Of a stretch of DNA of 64,000 nucleotides, positions 8,447 through 16,279 are shown piece by piece. The stretch is from NCBI RefSeq assembly GCF_000197735.1, contig NC_014550.1, forward strand, positions 2,418,001-2,482,000, written 5' to 3'. Origin of the DNA: Glutamicibacter arilaitensis Re117 (lineage in GTDB: Bacteria; Actinomycetota; Actinomycetes; Actinomycetales; Micrococcaceae). The notes beneath the pieces are model-generated. The model was not told where the DNA came from, ran no database searches, and saw only the letters and a list, made by a program, of their open reading frames with translations. Both the position numbers and the translations under genes were made by a program. Within the stretch, counting starts at the first letter, position 1; every line of letters begins with the position of its first letter.

Positions 8447-10570
8447 CTATGCGCGATGCTCGCCTACGACAGCAAGTACTGCTTCGCCATAGCGTTCGAG
8501 CTTGCTTCGACCCACCCCTGGAATCTTTGACAGGCCTTGGACCGAATCCGGCTGGTGCTCGGCAATGGCCATCAGCGTTGCATCGGTGAAGATGACGAAA
8601 GCCGGGACGGCATTCGATTGCGCAATTTCAGATCGCCATTCACGCAAGTTTTCAAACAGTGCTTCGTCATAGGCTGCAGGGCAAGAAGCACAACGCTTGA
8701 GCTTGCGTTCCTTGGCGCTGGTCAAGAAGGACCCGCACGTCGTGCAGACTGCTGGAGTGACTTTCTGTTCACGTTTGCGGTACGCAGCTGGTTGCCTGCT
8801 GCTGGCTTGGCGTACCGATTTAATGCCGTCAAGGAACCTTGATGGGTAGCGGTGAGCTCGCCCGCCGGGGGTTCTGGCAAGTGACCATGAAAGGAACAGA
8901 TGCATGCGGGCGCGGGTAATACCCACGTAGAGCAGGCGACGTTCTTCGTCGAAGCCTGCCTGATCCTTGGCATAGGAGATGGGAACCAGGCCTTCGTTGA
9001 GTCCAACGAGAAATACTGCGTCCCACTCCAAGCCCTTGGCAGCGTGGAATGATGCCAAGGTGACGCCATCAAGCGTCGGTGCGTGCTGGATCGCTGCACG
9101 GTCTTCGAGCTCTTTGACTACATCGTGCAAGGTTGCATCAATTTCTTGCTGTTTTTTCAGTGCAACAACTTCATCAGCCAAGCGCACCAGCGCCGACATC
9201 GATTCCCACCGTTGGCGCACTGCACCGGTTCCACCGCTAGGCGCATTGACCGAGTAGCCATGTGAAGAGAGGATGTCGCGGACCATCTGTGCCACCGGGG
9301 CATCCTCGGCAACGCTCAGCCCTGCCCGCAAAGCGAGCATGCCCTCTTTGACTTCCCGACGGGAGAAGAATCGTTCGGCTCCGCGCATTACGTACGGAAT
9401 GGAATAGGCCGTCAGGGCTTGTTCAAAAGCCTGGGACTGTCCGTTGGTCCGGTAAAGGATGGCAATTTCGGAGATGTCTTGGCCGTTTTTGAGCAACTTC
9501 TTGATGCGCTGCGCGACTTCCTCAGCTTCATTTTCATCATCGGTTGCTTCAAAGAACTCAGGTGCCGGACCATGATCGCGTTGGGCTATGAGCTCCAGTG
9601 GCTCTGGCCAAGTTACGTTGCGATCTGGAACTTGGGATTCGATGCGTCGGTTGGCCAGCACCTTGTTGGCCAGGTTCACCACTTCAGGGGTCGAGCGGTA
9701 ATCACGTACCAGCTTGACGACCTTTGCTTCTGGGAAGCGGGCGCTGAAGTTCAACAGGAAATCCGGGCGTGCACCGGTGAACGAATAAATAGTCTGCGAT
9801 GCGTCTCCGACTACGCATAGCTCATTGCGCTGGCCAAGCCAGAGATCCAGCAGCCGTTGCTGCAACGGCGAAACGTCCTGGTACTCGTCGACAACAAAGT
9901 GCCGGTATTGCTGGCGTACGTTCGCTGCGACCTTTTCGTTGTCTTCAAGAATCGCGATGGTCAGCAGCAGTACATCTTCAAAGTCGATGACAGAGCGGTC
10001 ATCTTTAAGCTCTTCGTAAGTCTGGAAAATACGCGCCATGCTCACAGCTTCCAGACCATTTGGCAGGTCACGCGATGAGGCGATTTTTGCGTAGCTCTCC
10101 GGGGTATGCATGGACACCTTGGCCCATTCAATTTCCGCGGCCAAATCACGCACCATCGCCCGATCGCTGGAAATGCGCAGGCGCCGAGCGGCTTCGGCAA
10201 TCAGCGGAGCCTTGTGCTCCACCAGATTAGGCAAGCTACCGCCAATGGCCTGGGGCCAGAAGTACTGCAGCTGGCGCAACGCCGCTGCGTGGAAAGTGCG
10301 AGTTTGCACCCCCGAGGCGCCAAGCTGGCGCAATCTGGTGCGCATCTCGGCAGCTGCACGCGTAGTGAAGGTCAGGGCAAGAACACTGGTTGGATTGTAG
10401 ATTCCGGTATGCACGCCATGGGCGATGCGGTGGGTAATAGCTCTGGTCTTGCCAGTACCTGCTCCGGCCAGAATACACAGAGGACCACTGAGGGTTTCAG
10501 CTGCTTGCCGCTGTTCAGCGTCCAGGCCCGCGAGCAAATCTACTGCTGGCGGATTGTCGTATTCGGTCAC
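8447..10570 (-). CDS. uvrD2: ATP-dependent DNA helicase UvrD2 (superfamily 1)
   Basis: The 707-residue helicase has Walker A GAGTGKT near residue 37, Walker B VVDEYQD, motif III GDASQTIYSFTGA and motif V SFHAAKGLEWD. The C-terminus has a tetracysteine module (CTTC at 609-612 and CASC at 627-630) followed by an HRDC domain (about 635-705), the layout of mycobacterial UvrD2. It is a 3'-5' DNA translocase in genome maintenance, essential in mycobacteria. It starts at GTG overlapping the nudC stop by four bases (GTGA), so the pair is translationally coupled. No mycoredoxin gene lies between them. Confidence 0.93.
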   Translation of the reverse strand: MTEYDNPPAVDLLAGLDAEQRQAAETLSGPLCILAGAGTGKTRAITHRIAHGVHTGIYNPTSVLALTFTTRAAAEMRTRLRQLGASGVQTRTFHAAALRQLQYFWPQAIGGSLPNLVEHKAPLIAEAARRLRISSDRAMVRDLAAEIEWAKVSMHTPESYAKIASSRDLPNGLEAVSMARIFQTYEELKDDRSVIDFEDVLLLTIAILEDNEKVAANVRQQYRHFVVDEYQDVSPLQQRLLDLWLGQRNELCVVGDASQTIYSFTGARPDFLLNFSARFPEAKVVKLVRDYRSTPEVVNLANKVLANRRIESQVPDRNVTWPEPLELIAQRDHGPAPEFFEATDDENEAEEVAQRIKKLLKNGQDISEIAILYRTNGQSQAFEQALTAYSIPYVMRGAERFFSRREVKEGMLALRAGLSVAEDAPVAQMVRDILSSHGYSVNAPSGGTGAVRQRWESMSALVRLADEVVALKKQQEIDATLHDVVKELEDRAAIQHAPTLDGVTLASFHAAKGLEWDAVFLVGLNEGLVPISYAKDQAGFDEERRLLYVGITRARMHLFLSWSLARTPGGRAHRYPSRFLDGIKSVRQASSRQPAAYRKREQKVTPAVCTTCGSFLTSAKERKLKRCASCPAAYDEALFENLREWRSEIAQSNAVPAFVIFTDATLMAIAEHQPDSVQGLSKIPGVGRSKLERYGEAVLAVVGEHRA

Positions 10571-11496
10571 TTGTTCAAGGCCTCCGGAAGGGGTTCGCCG
10601 TACCAGGTACGGATCAATGCGTGGGCTATCGAGACTCCGCGCGGTATCTCTATTGTTCCCGATTCCAGAGCCTCACGCAGTTCGGCCCGGGTGAACCAGC
10701 GCAAATCCATGATTTCAGCGCCGTCCGGAACCAGCTGTTCACTCACAGCTTCAGCGGCGAAACCAAGCATCAAGGATCGCGGCAGCGGCCAAGGCTGGGA
10801 GCCGCGGTAGGCCACCTCGCCAATACGTACCCCTGATTCTTCAAAGATTTCGCGGCGCACGGCAGATTCCAAGGACTCCCCTGCTTCCACGAAGCCAGCG
10901 AGCACCGAGTACATCCGTTTTTTGAAGGTGGCGTTGGATCCCAAGAGCAAACGGTCCTGGCTGTCGATCACCGAGGCAATAATTGCCGGATCGGTCCGCG
11001 GAAACAGTTCATGGTCATTATTCACGCACCGCTGGCCCCAGCCGAAGGTTGCTGCGGCAACCGGCGAACCACAGCGCGGGCAGAACTTCTCCGAACGAAT
11101 CCAGTTGGCTATGGCTTGGGCTTCGACAAAGAGTTCGGCATGCAGCTCGCAGAGCATGGCGAAGCCTTCGCGCAGGGTCATCCAGCTGCCCAAGCCCGAG
11201 TCCTTGTAGTCGTCGGCCTCCACGATGGCCAGGACATAGTCTATGCCGGCAGCACGACCTAGGTAGACCTGGCGTTCTGACTCCTTGGCCTGATATTGAG
11301 TGCCGCTGAGGAAGAACAGCTCAGAGTCGGTAGCTGCTGCCCCATCACCGCTGAGCAGCATCACCTTGGTGCCCGTTTGCTTCAACAAGCTGGGCAGCAG
11401 CAGCGGATCTTGCTGTTCGGTCAGCGGGCGCTCAATCAAAGACTGCCCAAAAAGAAGTCCGGTAAGTGGTGTTCGATAAATTTCTGCCAGCGCCAT
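10567..11496 (-). CDS. nudC: NAD(+) diphosphatase NudC (Nudix hydrolase)
   Basis: The 309-residue protein has a zinc ribbon (FCPRCGSP near residues 140-147) followed by a Nudix domain with the box GFVEAGESLESAV...REIFEESG, then SQPWPLPRSLM, the specificity motif of NADH pyrophosphatases. NudC enzymes cleave NAD(H) to NMN and AMP and can remove NAD caps from RNA. The second half of the zinc ribbon reads RCVNNDHELF, where the fourth ligand appears to be His or absent instead of Cys. It is first in the nudC-uvrD2 pair, as in the M. tuberculosis order Rv3199c-Rv3198c. Confidence 0.93.
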   Translation of the reverse strand: MALAEIYRTPLTGLLFGQSLIERPLTEQQDPLLLPSLLKQTGTKVMLLSGDGAAATDSELFFLSGTQYQAKESERQVYLGRAAGIDYVLAIVEADDYKDSGLGSWMTLREGFAMLCELHAELFVEAQAIANWIRSEKFCPRCGSPVAAATFGWGQRCVNNDHELFPRTDPAIIASVIDSQDRLLLGSNATFKKRMYSVLAGFVEAGESLESAVRREIFEESGVRIGEVAYRGSQPWPLPRSLMLGFAAEAVSEQLVPDGAEIMDLRWFTRAELREALESGTIEIPRGVSIAHALIRTWYGEPLPEALNK

Positions 11497-11654
11497 ATCT
11501 CTAACCTAATGCACACAGCGCCTTGGAACCTCGATGCGTTCTGGTTGTGGATAGCGGGTTGGGCAATGAGATTCGTCGCAACACTGAGCATTGCCGGTGA
11601 ATCCCACCATATTCCGTGCGTCATTCAACGATAGGAAAGAGAATCTCGCATACG

Positions 11655-12938
11655 GTGGAACTTGTGAAACGCACTGCCATGGAACTCGCCGCAATTGCCA
11701 CCGCCGCCGTCCCCGGACTGACCCCGGTGGGCTTCGCAGCGCTGTCTGACGACGCAGAAGACTTCGATTCAGCATTGATCGTCGATGCACTCAAGCATCG
11801 CTGGCGTGTACGCTCACCTCGCCACGACGAAGCGAGCATGCGCCTGGAAGCTGAGCTTTCAGCCTTGCGCGCATTCTCAGCGAAGGTGCGTGCTTCGCTG
11901 CCCTTCGCCCTGCCCGCTGTCGCCGGCACCGTACGACAGGGACCATTGCGCACCTTCGTTTACAAAGACATGCCCGGACACGTCCCGACCCTCGACGAGT
12001 TGGTTGATGAAGGCAGCAATCTGGCCAAGGCCCTGGGCCAGTGCATGGCTTCCATCCACCAGATCCCCGATGAATCTGTTGAAGTCGCAGGCCTTCCAAC
12101 TTACTCCGCAGATGAGATCCGCCAGCGCAAGCTCAACGAGCTGGATACCGCGGCAGCGACCGGCAAGGTACCAAGCCGATTGCTACGCCGTTGGGAACAC
12201 GCCATGGAAGATGTGGCCCTGTGGCGTTTCAACGCTGCCGTAGTCCATGGCGACTTCGATGAAGAGCAGCTGCAGATTTCACATTCCAGCATTACCGCGG
12301 TCAAGGGATGGACCGACTTGCATGTTGGCGACCCGGCCGATGATTTTGCGTGGCTTTCTGCCATTGAAGACCAGAGCTTCAGCGAGCGCGTATTCAGCGC
12401 CTATGTGGAAGCTCGGGGCAAGTCAGCGGATCCGCACATCATGCGTCGAGCAGCATTGGCAGCCGAATTCGCTTTGGCGCAGTGGCTTGTGAAGTCCTTG
12501 GACTCCAAGGATGCCGAACGCATTGCCGAAGCAGAAGAGATGCTGCGCGAGTTGGACCAGAACATCGCCGAGTACGGCGGCCAGCCGTTGTCGGTAGTGG
12601 AAGCACCTCGACCTTTGGCCACGCAGCCCGAAGCTCCTGCCCCGCAGGCAGCGCAAAAGCCTGTCTCCCTTGCTGCTCCGAGCATCAATACGGAGAAAGT
12701 CACTGCTCTGGCTCCGGAAAAGCCGCAGTCCCAGTCGACCCCAGAGAAATCTGCGGATCACCAGGAGGACTCTGCGGATCAGCCTGCTGTTGCGGCGAAG
12801 CGCGAGGCAGACGCAGAAGAGCCAGCATCCAAGGATGATGAGCCTAAGAGCGATTCCACTGAATCCGAGGCGAAGCCGGCAACCGAAACTGATCCAGCTG
12901 CAGACAAGGACCAGCAGGCAGAGGAATCCACCAAGTAA
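11655..12938 (+). CDS. Aminoglycoside-phosphotransferase-fold protein with acidic tail
   Basis: The 427-residue protein has an APH/choline-kinase fold. An N-lobe (ALIVDALKHRWRVRSP) precedes the Brenner-type loop HGDFDEEQLQI near residue 205 and the metal motif GWTDLHVGDPADDFAWL. The canonical HxDxxxxN Asn is Gln here. The last 130 residues are low-complexity Pro/Glu/Asp/Ala/Lys. The substrate is unknown; nothing indicates antibiotic resistance. GTG 11655 is preferred, with AGGAAAGAG 13 bases upstream; GTG 11616, GTG 11664 and ATG 11679 are alternatives. It sits between nudC and adnB on the opposite strand. Confidence 0.75.
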   Translation: MELVKRTAMELAAIATAAVPGLTPVGFAALSDDAEDFDSALIVDALKHRWRVRSPRHDEASMRLEAELSALRAFSAKVRASLPFALPAVAGTVRQGPLRTFVYKDMPGHVPTLDELVDEGSNLAKALGQCMASIHQIPDESVEVAGLPTYSADEIRQRKLNELDTAAATGKVPSRLLRRWEHAMEDVALWRFNAAVVHGDFDEEQLQISHSSITAVKGWTDLHVGDPADDFAWLSAIEDQSFSERVFSAYVEARGKSADPHIMRRAALAAEFALAQWLVKSLDSKDAERIAEAEEMLRELDQNIAEYGGQPLSVVEAPRPLATQPEAPAPQAAQKPVSLAAPSINTEKVTALAPEKPQSQSTPEKSADHQEDSADQPAVAAKREADAEEPASKDDEPKSDSTESEAKPATETDPAADKDQQAEESTK

Positions 12939-12944
12939 AGTCTT

Positions 12945-12962
12945 GTTGGATTCCCCTCCAAC
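12945..12962. terminator. Small hairpin at the convergent junction with adnB
   Basis: GTTGGA and TCCAAC form a 6-bp stem with a six-base loop touching the adnB stop codon. There is no T-run, so it is at best a weak terminator. Confidence 0.3.
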
Positions 12963-15900
12963 TAGTTGCTGAGCTGGTCGAAGGCGCTGGAGATCATGTG
13001 TTCAAGCTCCTGCTCATTATGCAGGTATTCGGCATGGATAGTGATGCCCGCTGCCACGTAGTAGAACGCGGCCTTGATCTCCTCTAGTGGGATTCCATGC
13101 AGACGAGACCAGCCGAGCCGGTATACGGCCAGCTGGACTAGTTTGCTCTTCAGGTCCTTGCCGCTGGGAACACGTCCGGTCTTCCAGTCGAGCATCAGCC
13201 ATGTGCCATCTTCCATCTGGAAGACAGCATCAATGCGGCCACGCACAGCCACCGGCCCCACGCGGGTCTCCAAAGGAACCTCGACATAGGCCGGCTGCAG
13301 CTTGGACCATTCACTGGACAAGAAGGCTTCCTTCATGGATTCAAGATCCAAGGCCTCATCAAGGTAGCCGTCGGCTGGTTCCTGAAGATCTCCCAGATCC
13401 AGCATCGAAGTTTTCTCGTAGAACTCTTCAATCCAGGCGTGGAACGCGGTACCGCGTCGGGCGGCAAGCCCTGGACGGCGCGGCACTGGGCGCCGAAGGT
13501 TTTCCAATACCTCCACAGGGTCTTCAGCCAGCTCAACGAACAGCGAAGCGCGCACGTGCTCGGGTGCTTCAATGCGGCGTTCACGCCCGGCCAGGAATTC
13601 GCGTTGCCCTAGGAGCTTGCCAGCTTCCTCAGCCCACTGCTGGCCGAAGCTGGTCAGCGGCTCATGCTCTTGGGAAACAACTTCAAGATTCTTGGCCATC
13701 TCAGCGATGACCTCGCGGCGCGAATACGGGTGGGGAGTCTTTTGCACTCCCCCGGTGATGACTGGCCCTTCCAGCGGGTCATAGGGCCACACAGCTTCAA
13801 GCGGCGTCAAGGTGCTCGGGTTTTGCTCAGGAGCATCCTCATCTTCAACCCAGACTCCAATTTCAGCTTGAGGATTTTCCCCTTCAGCCAACGGGACCAA
13901 GCAGTTGAAGAATTCTGATGGCGCAGTCGGCTTGGTACGCGTACTGGTCCAGACGCTGCTGCTGCAAATGAGCAAGGACTTCGCGCGAGTCACCGCAACG
14001 TAGGCCAAGCGGCGTTCTTCGGCAATATGGTGGTCTTCAACCCTATCCTTGAAAATCGACTCGGCTTCCAGCAGTTCTTTCAACGTCGGCTGGTCGGTGT
14101 CCCATTGGGGCAGGTCCTTGTGATCTCCACGCAATTCCCATGGCAGCGCTTTGTCTCCACTGGTCCAGCGGTCGGATTTAGAACCGGGGAATACCCCGTC
14201 GTTGAGGGTCATCACCGCCACGATGTCCCATTCAAGTCCCTTTGAGGCGTGGACCGTCAGCAGCTGCACCGCGCTAGGATCTGCGTCTTCACTTGGCAGT
14301 GGGAGACCTTTTTCCTTTTCGGCAGCCTGTTCCAACCACATCAGGAAACCAGCCAGCTCCACGCGTGGCGCATTGCGGCAATATTCGCGCACCACGTCGG
14401 CAAACGCATCGAGGTTGGCCCGGGCCTTGTCCCTGGAGATCCAGGGCCTGGCCGCTACCTCGATGTCGAGATTCATGGCGCGTTCGGTTTCGCGGATCAG
14501 CGTCTCCAGATCATCATTGGCCAGTAGCCGCAAGCCGGCAAGTTCATCACGCAGAGCCGCTAGCCGTTCATAGCCAGCGGGGCTGATAGTTCTGCCGTCA
14601 CTGCTCGTCCAGCCTTCTTTGGGCAGGAAGTCCAGTGCTTCAACCAGGCTGGCCGCATCGTTGAGTTCGGCGCGTGCTGCCTCCTTGAGCACATCTTCAT
14701 CGCTCGATGCGCTTTCATCGGCTGCCGGGGTTGACTGCAGGCCGTGGGCCCGGCGGCGCTCCAGCTGGCGGGACCAGTCGGCGAAGGCCATCAGGTCTGC
14801 GGTTCCCAACCGCCAGCGTGCCCCGGCCAAGATCCGCATGAGCTTATCGGAGCGCAGGGGGTCAACCAGCACATGCAGGTACGAGACCAGGTCGGTCAGT
14901 TCCGGGGTGCTCAGCAATCCGGACAGGCCCACCAGCTGGTATTTGATGCCGCGTTCTGCCAGTACTTCGCCCATGATGCTCAGCTGGGTGCGGTTGCGTG
15001 AGAGCACCGCGCTGGTCTTCGGCTCGGCGGCCTTCCTATTCTCGGCAGCAATCATCTCTGCAATGGCTTCTGCTTCTTCACGCACCGTTGCACAACGGTT
15101 GAGCACCACGCGACCGGGCTTGGCATGCGCCGAAGAATCCAACGGCTTGACCGAGACCGGGCCCTGGTGTTGGGGTGCTGCGGCAGTGATGCTGTTGGCC
15201 GCTGCAAGCACGTTGACAGTATTGCGCCACGCGATGGTCAGGTGCTTTACATGGGCAACGTCGTTTCTGTTTTCGCCATTGATTGGGAAGACTTCTGGGA
15301 AGCGGAATAGCTGGCCGGCGCTGGCCCCGCGGAATCCGTAAATGGATTGGTTGGGGTCACCCACCGCGGTGACCGGATGGCCTTGGCCATAGAGCTGGGA
15401 GAAGAGCACCATTTGCGCGTGCGAGGTGTCCTGGAATTCATCAAGAAGTACCACCTTGTGGCTGGCTCGTTCGGCGAGCGCAGCGGCTGGCACTTCCTGG
15501 GCAATGCGAGCGGCGTGGGCTACCAGGTCCCCGTAGTCCATCACGCCCAGGCGCTTCTTTTCCGAGGCATATTCTTCAGCCAGCTCCGCGATGGTGGCGC
15601 GTGAGGCGAGCTTGTCAATGAGCTTAATGGCTGCCTGGGTAGTCTTCTTCGGCTTTTCTGCGTCCATTGGCAGGGTGCGCAATCTTTCGACCAGGTCATC
15701 GATCCATTGATGTGCATATGGCGCGGTGACCAGATGTTCTGAAGCTTCGGAGCTGAAGGACACGATGGCATCGATTAAGGTGCTGGTGGCGCTGTTGAGG
15801 TGTTCATAGCTGCCGGTGTATTTTTCCAGTACCGAGTGGGCTACTTGCCATGATTGTGCTGCCCCGAGCAGTGCGCTGTCTTCTTCCAAGCCAAGGCGCA

Positions 15901-16279
15901 GCCCGTGGTCTTGGACAAGCGTATTGGCGTAGGAGTGGTAGGTGGAGACGGAGGGGTCCAGAAAGTCTCTGGTTTCTTCTGCGCTGAGCAGTCCGGTGGC
16001 CACCAGCTGGGCAATCTTGGCACGGATGCGGATGGACAGCTCGCCAGCGGCCTTGCGGGTAAAGGTCACCCCGAGGATTTCTTCCGGGCGGACCAGCTGG
16101 TTGGCTACCAGCCAGACAACCTTGTCGGCCATGGTTTTGGTCTTTCCCGAACCGGCTCCTGCGATCACCAGCATGGGTTCCAGCGGGGCAGCAACAATTT
16201 CTGCCTGCTGGGCTGTGGGTGGGAACTGCTCGCCTAGGGCTTCGGAGAGTTCTTGCGGGGTGAATCTGATATTGCTCAT
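12962..16279 (-). CDS. adnB: AdnB: helicase-nuclease subunit of the AdnAB double-strand-break resection motor
   Basis: The 1105-residue protein has a UvrD-like motor (Walker A GAGSGKT near residue 43, VVLLDEFQDTSHAQ, VGDPNQSIYGFRGA, TVHASKGLEWD) followed by a RecB-type nuclease domain with RGTAFHAWIEEF, RGRIDAV, LDWKTG and QLAVYRLGW, so the metal ligands look intact. In mycobacteria AdnB is the lead motor of AdnAB, which resects DNA ends for recombination. The ATG at 16279 overlaps the adnA stop (ATGA), indicating coupled translation; a longer frame to 16309 is unlikely. No cysteine cluster is present in its nuclease domain. Confidence 0.92.
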   Translation of the reverse strand: MSNIRFTPQELSEALGEQFPPTAQQAEIVAAPLEPMLVIAGAGSGKTKTMADKVVWLVANQLVRPEEILGVTFTRKAAGELSIRIRAKIAQLVATGLLSAEETRDFLDPSVSTYHSYANTLVQDHGLRLGLEEDSALLGAAQSWQVAHSVLEKYTGSYEHLNSATSTLIDAIVSFSSEASEHLVTAPYAHQWIDDLVERLRTLPMDAEKPKKTTQAAIKLIDKLASRATIAELAEEYASEKKRLGVMDYGDLVAHAARIAQEVPAAALAERASHKVVLLDEFQDTSHAQMVLFSQLYGQGHPVTAVGDPNQSIYGFRGASAGQLFRFPEVFPINGENRNDVAHVKHLTIAWRNTVNVLAAANSITAAAPQHQGPVSVKPLDSSAHAKPGRVVLNRCATVREEAEAIAEMIAAENRKAAEPKTSAVLSRNRTQLSIMGEVLAERGIKYQLVGLSGLLSTPELTDLVSYLHVLVDPLRSDKLMRILAGARWRLGTADLMAFADWSRQLERRRAHGLQSTPAADESASSDEDVLKEAARAELNDAASLVEALDFLPKEGWTSSDGRTISPAGYERLAALRDELAGLRLLANDDLETLIRETERAMNLDIEVAARPWISRDKARANLDAFADVVREYCRNAPRVELAGFLMWLEQAAEKEKGLPLPSEDADPSAVQLLTVHASKGLEWDIVAVMTLNDGVFPGSKSDRWTSGDKALPWELRGDHKDLPQWDTDQPTLKELLEAESIFKDRVEDHHIAEERRLAYVAVTRAKSLLICSSSVWTSTRTKPTAPSEFFNCLVPLAEGENPQAEIGVWVEDEDAPEQNPSTLTPLEAVWPYDPLEGPVITGGVQKTPHPYSRREVIAEMAKNLEVVSQEHEPLTSFGQQWAEEAGKLLGQREFLAGRERRIEAPEHVRASLFVELAEDPVEVLENLRRPVPRRPGLAARRGTAFHAWIEEFYEKTSMLDLGDLQEPADGYLDEALDLESMKEAFLSSEWSKLQPAYVEVPLETRVGPVAVRGRIDAVFQMEDGTWLMLDWKTGRVPSGKDLKSKLVQLAVYRLGWSRLHGIPLEEIKAAFYYVAAGITIHAEYLHNEQELEHMISSAFDQLSN

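Noticed and set aside
11616..12938. Antibiotic (aminoglycoside or macrolide) resistance gene
   Set aside because: Only the kinase fold is recognisable, the catalytic loop is altered, and there is no mobile-element context.
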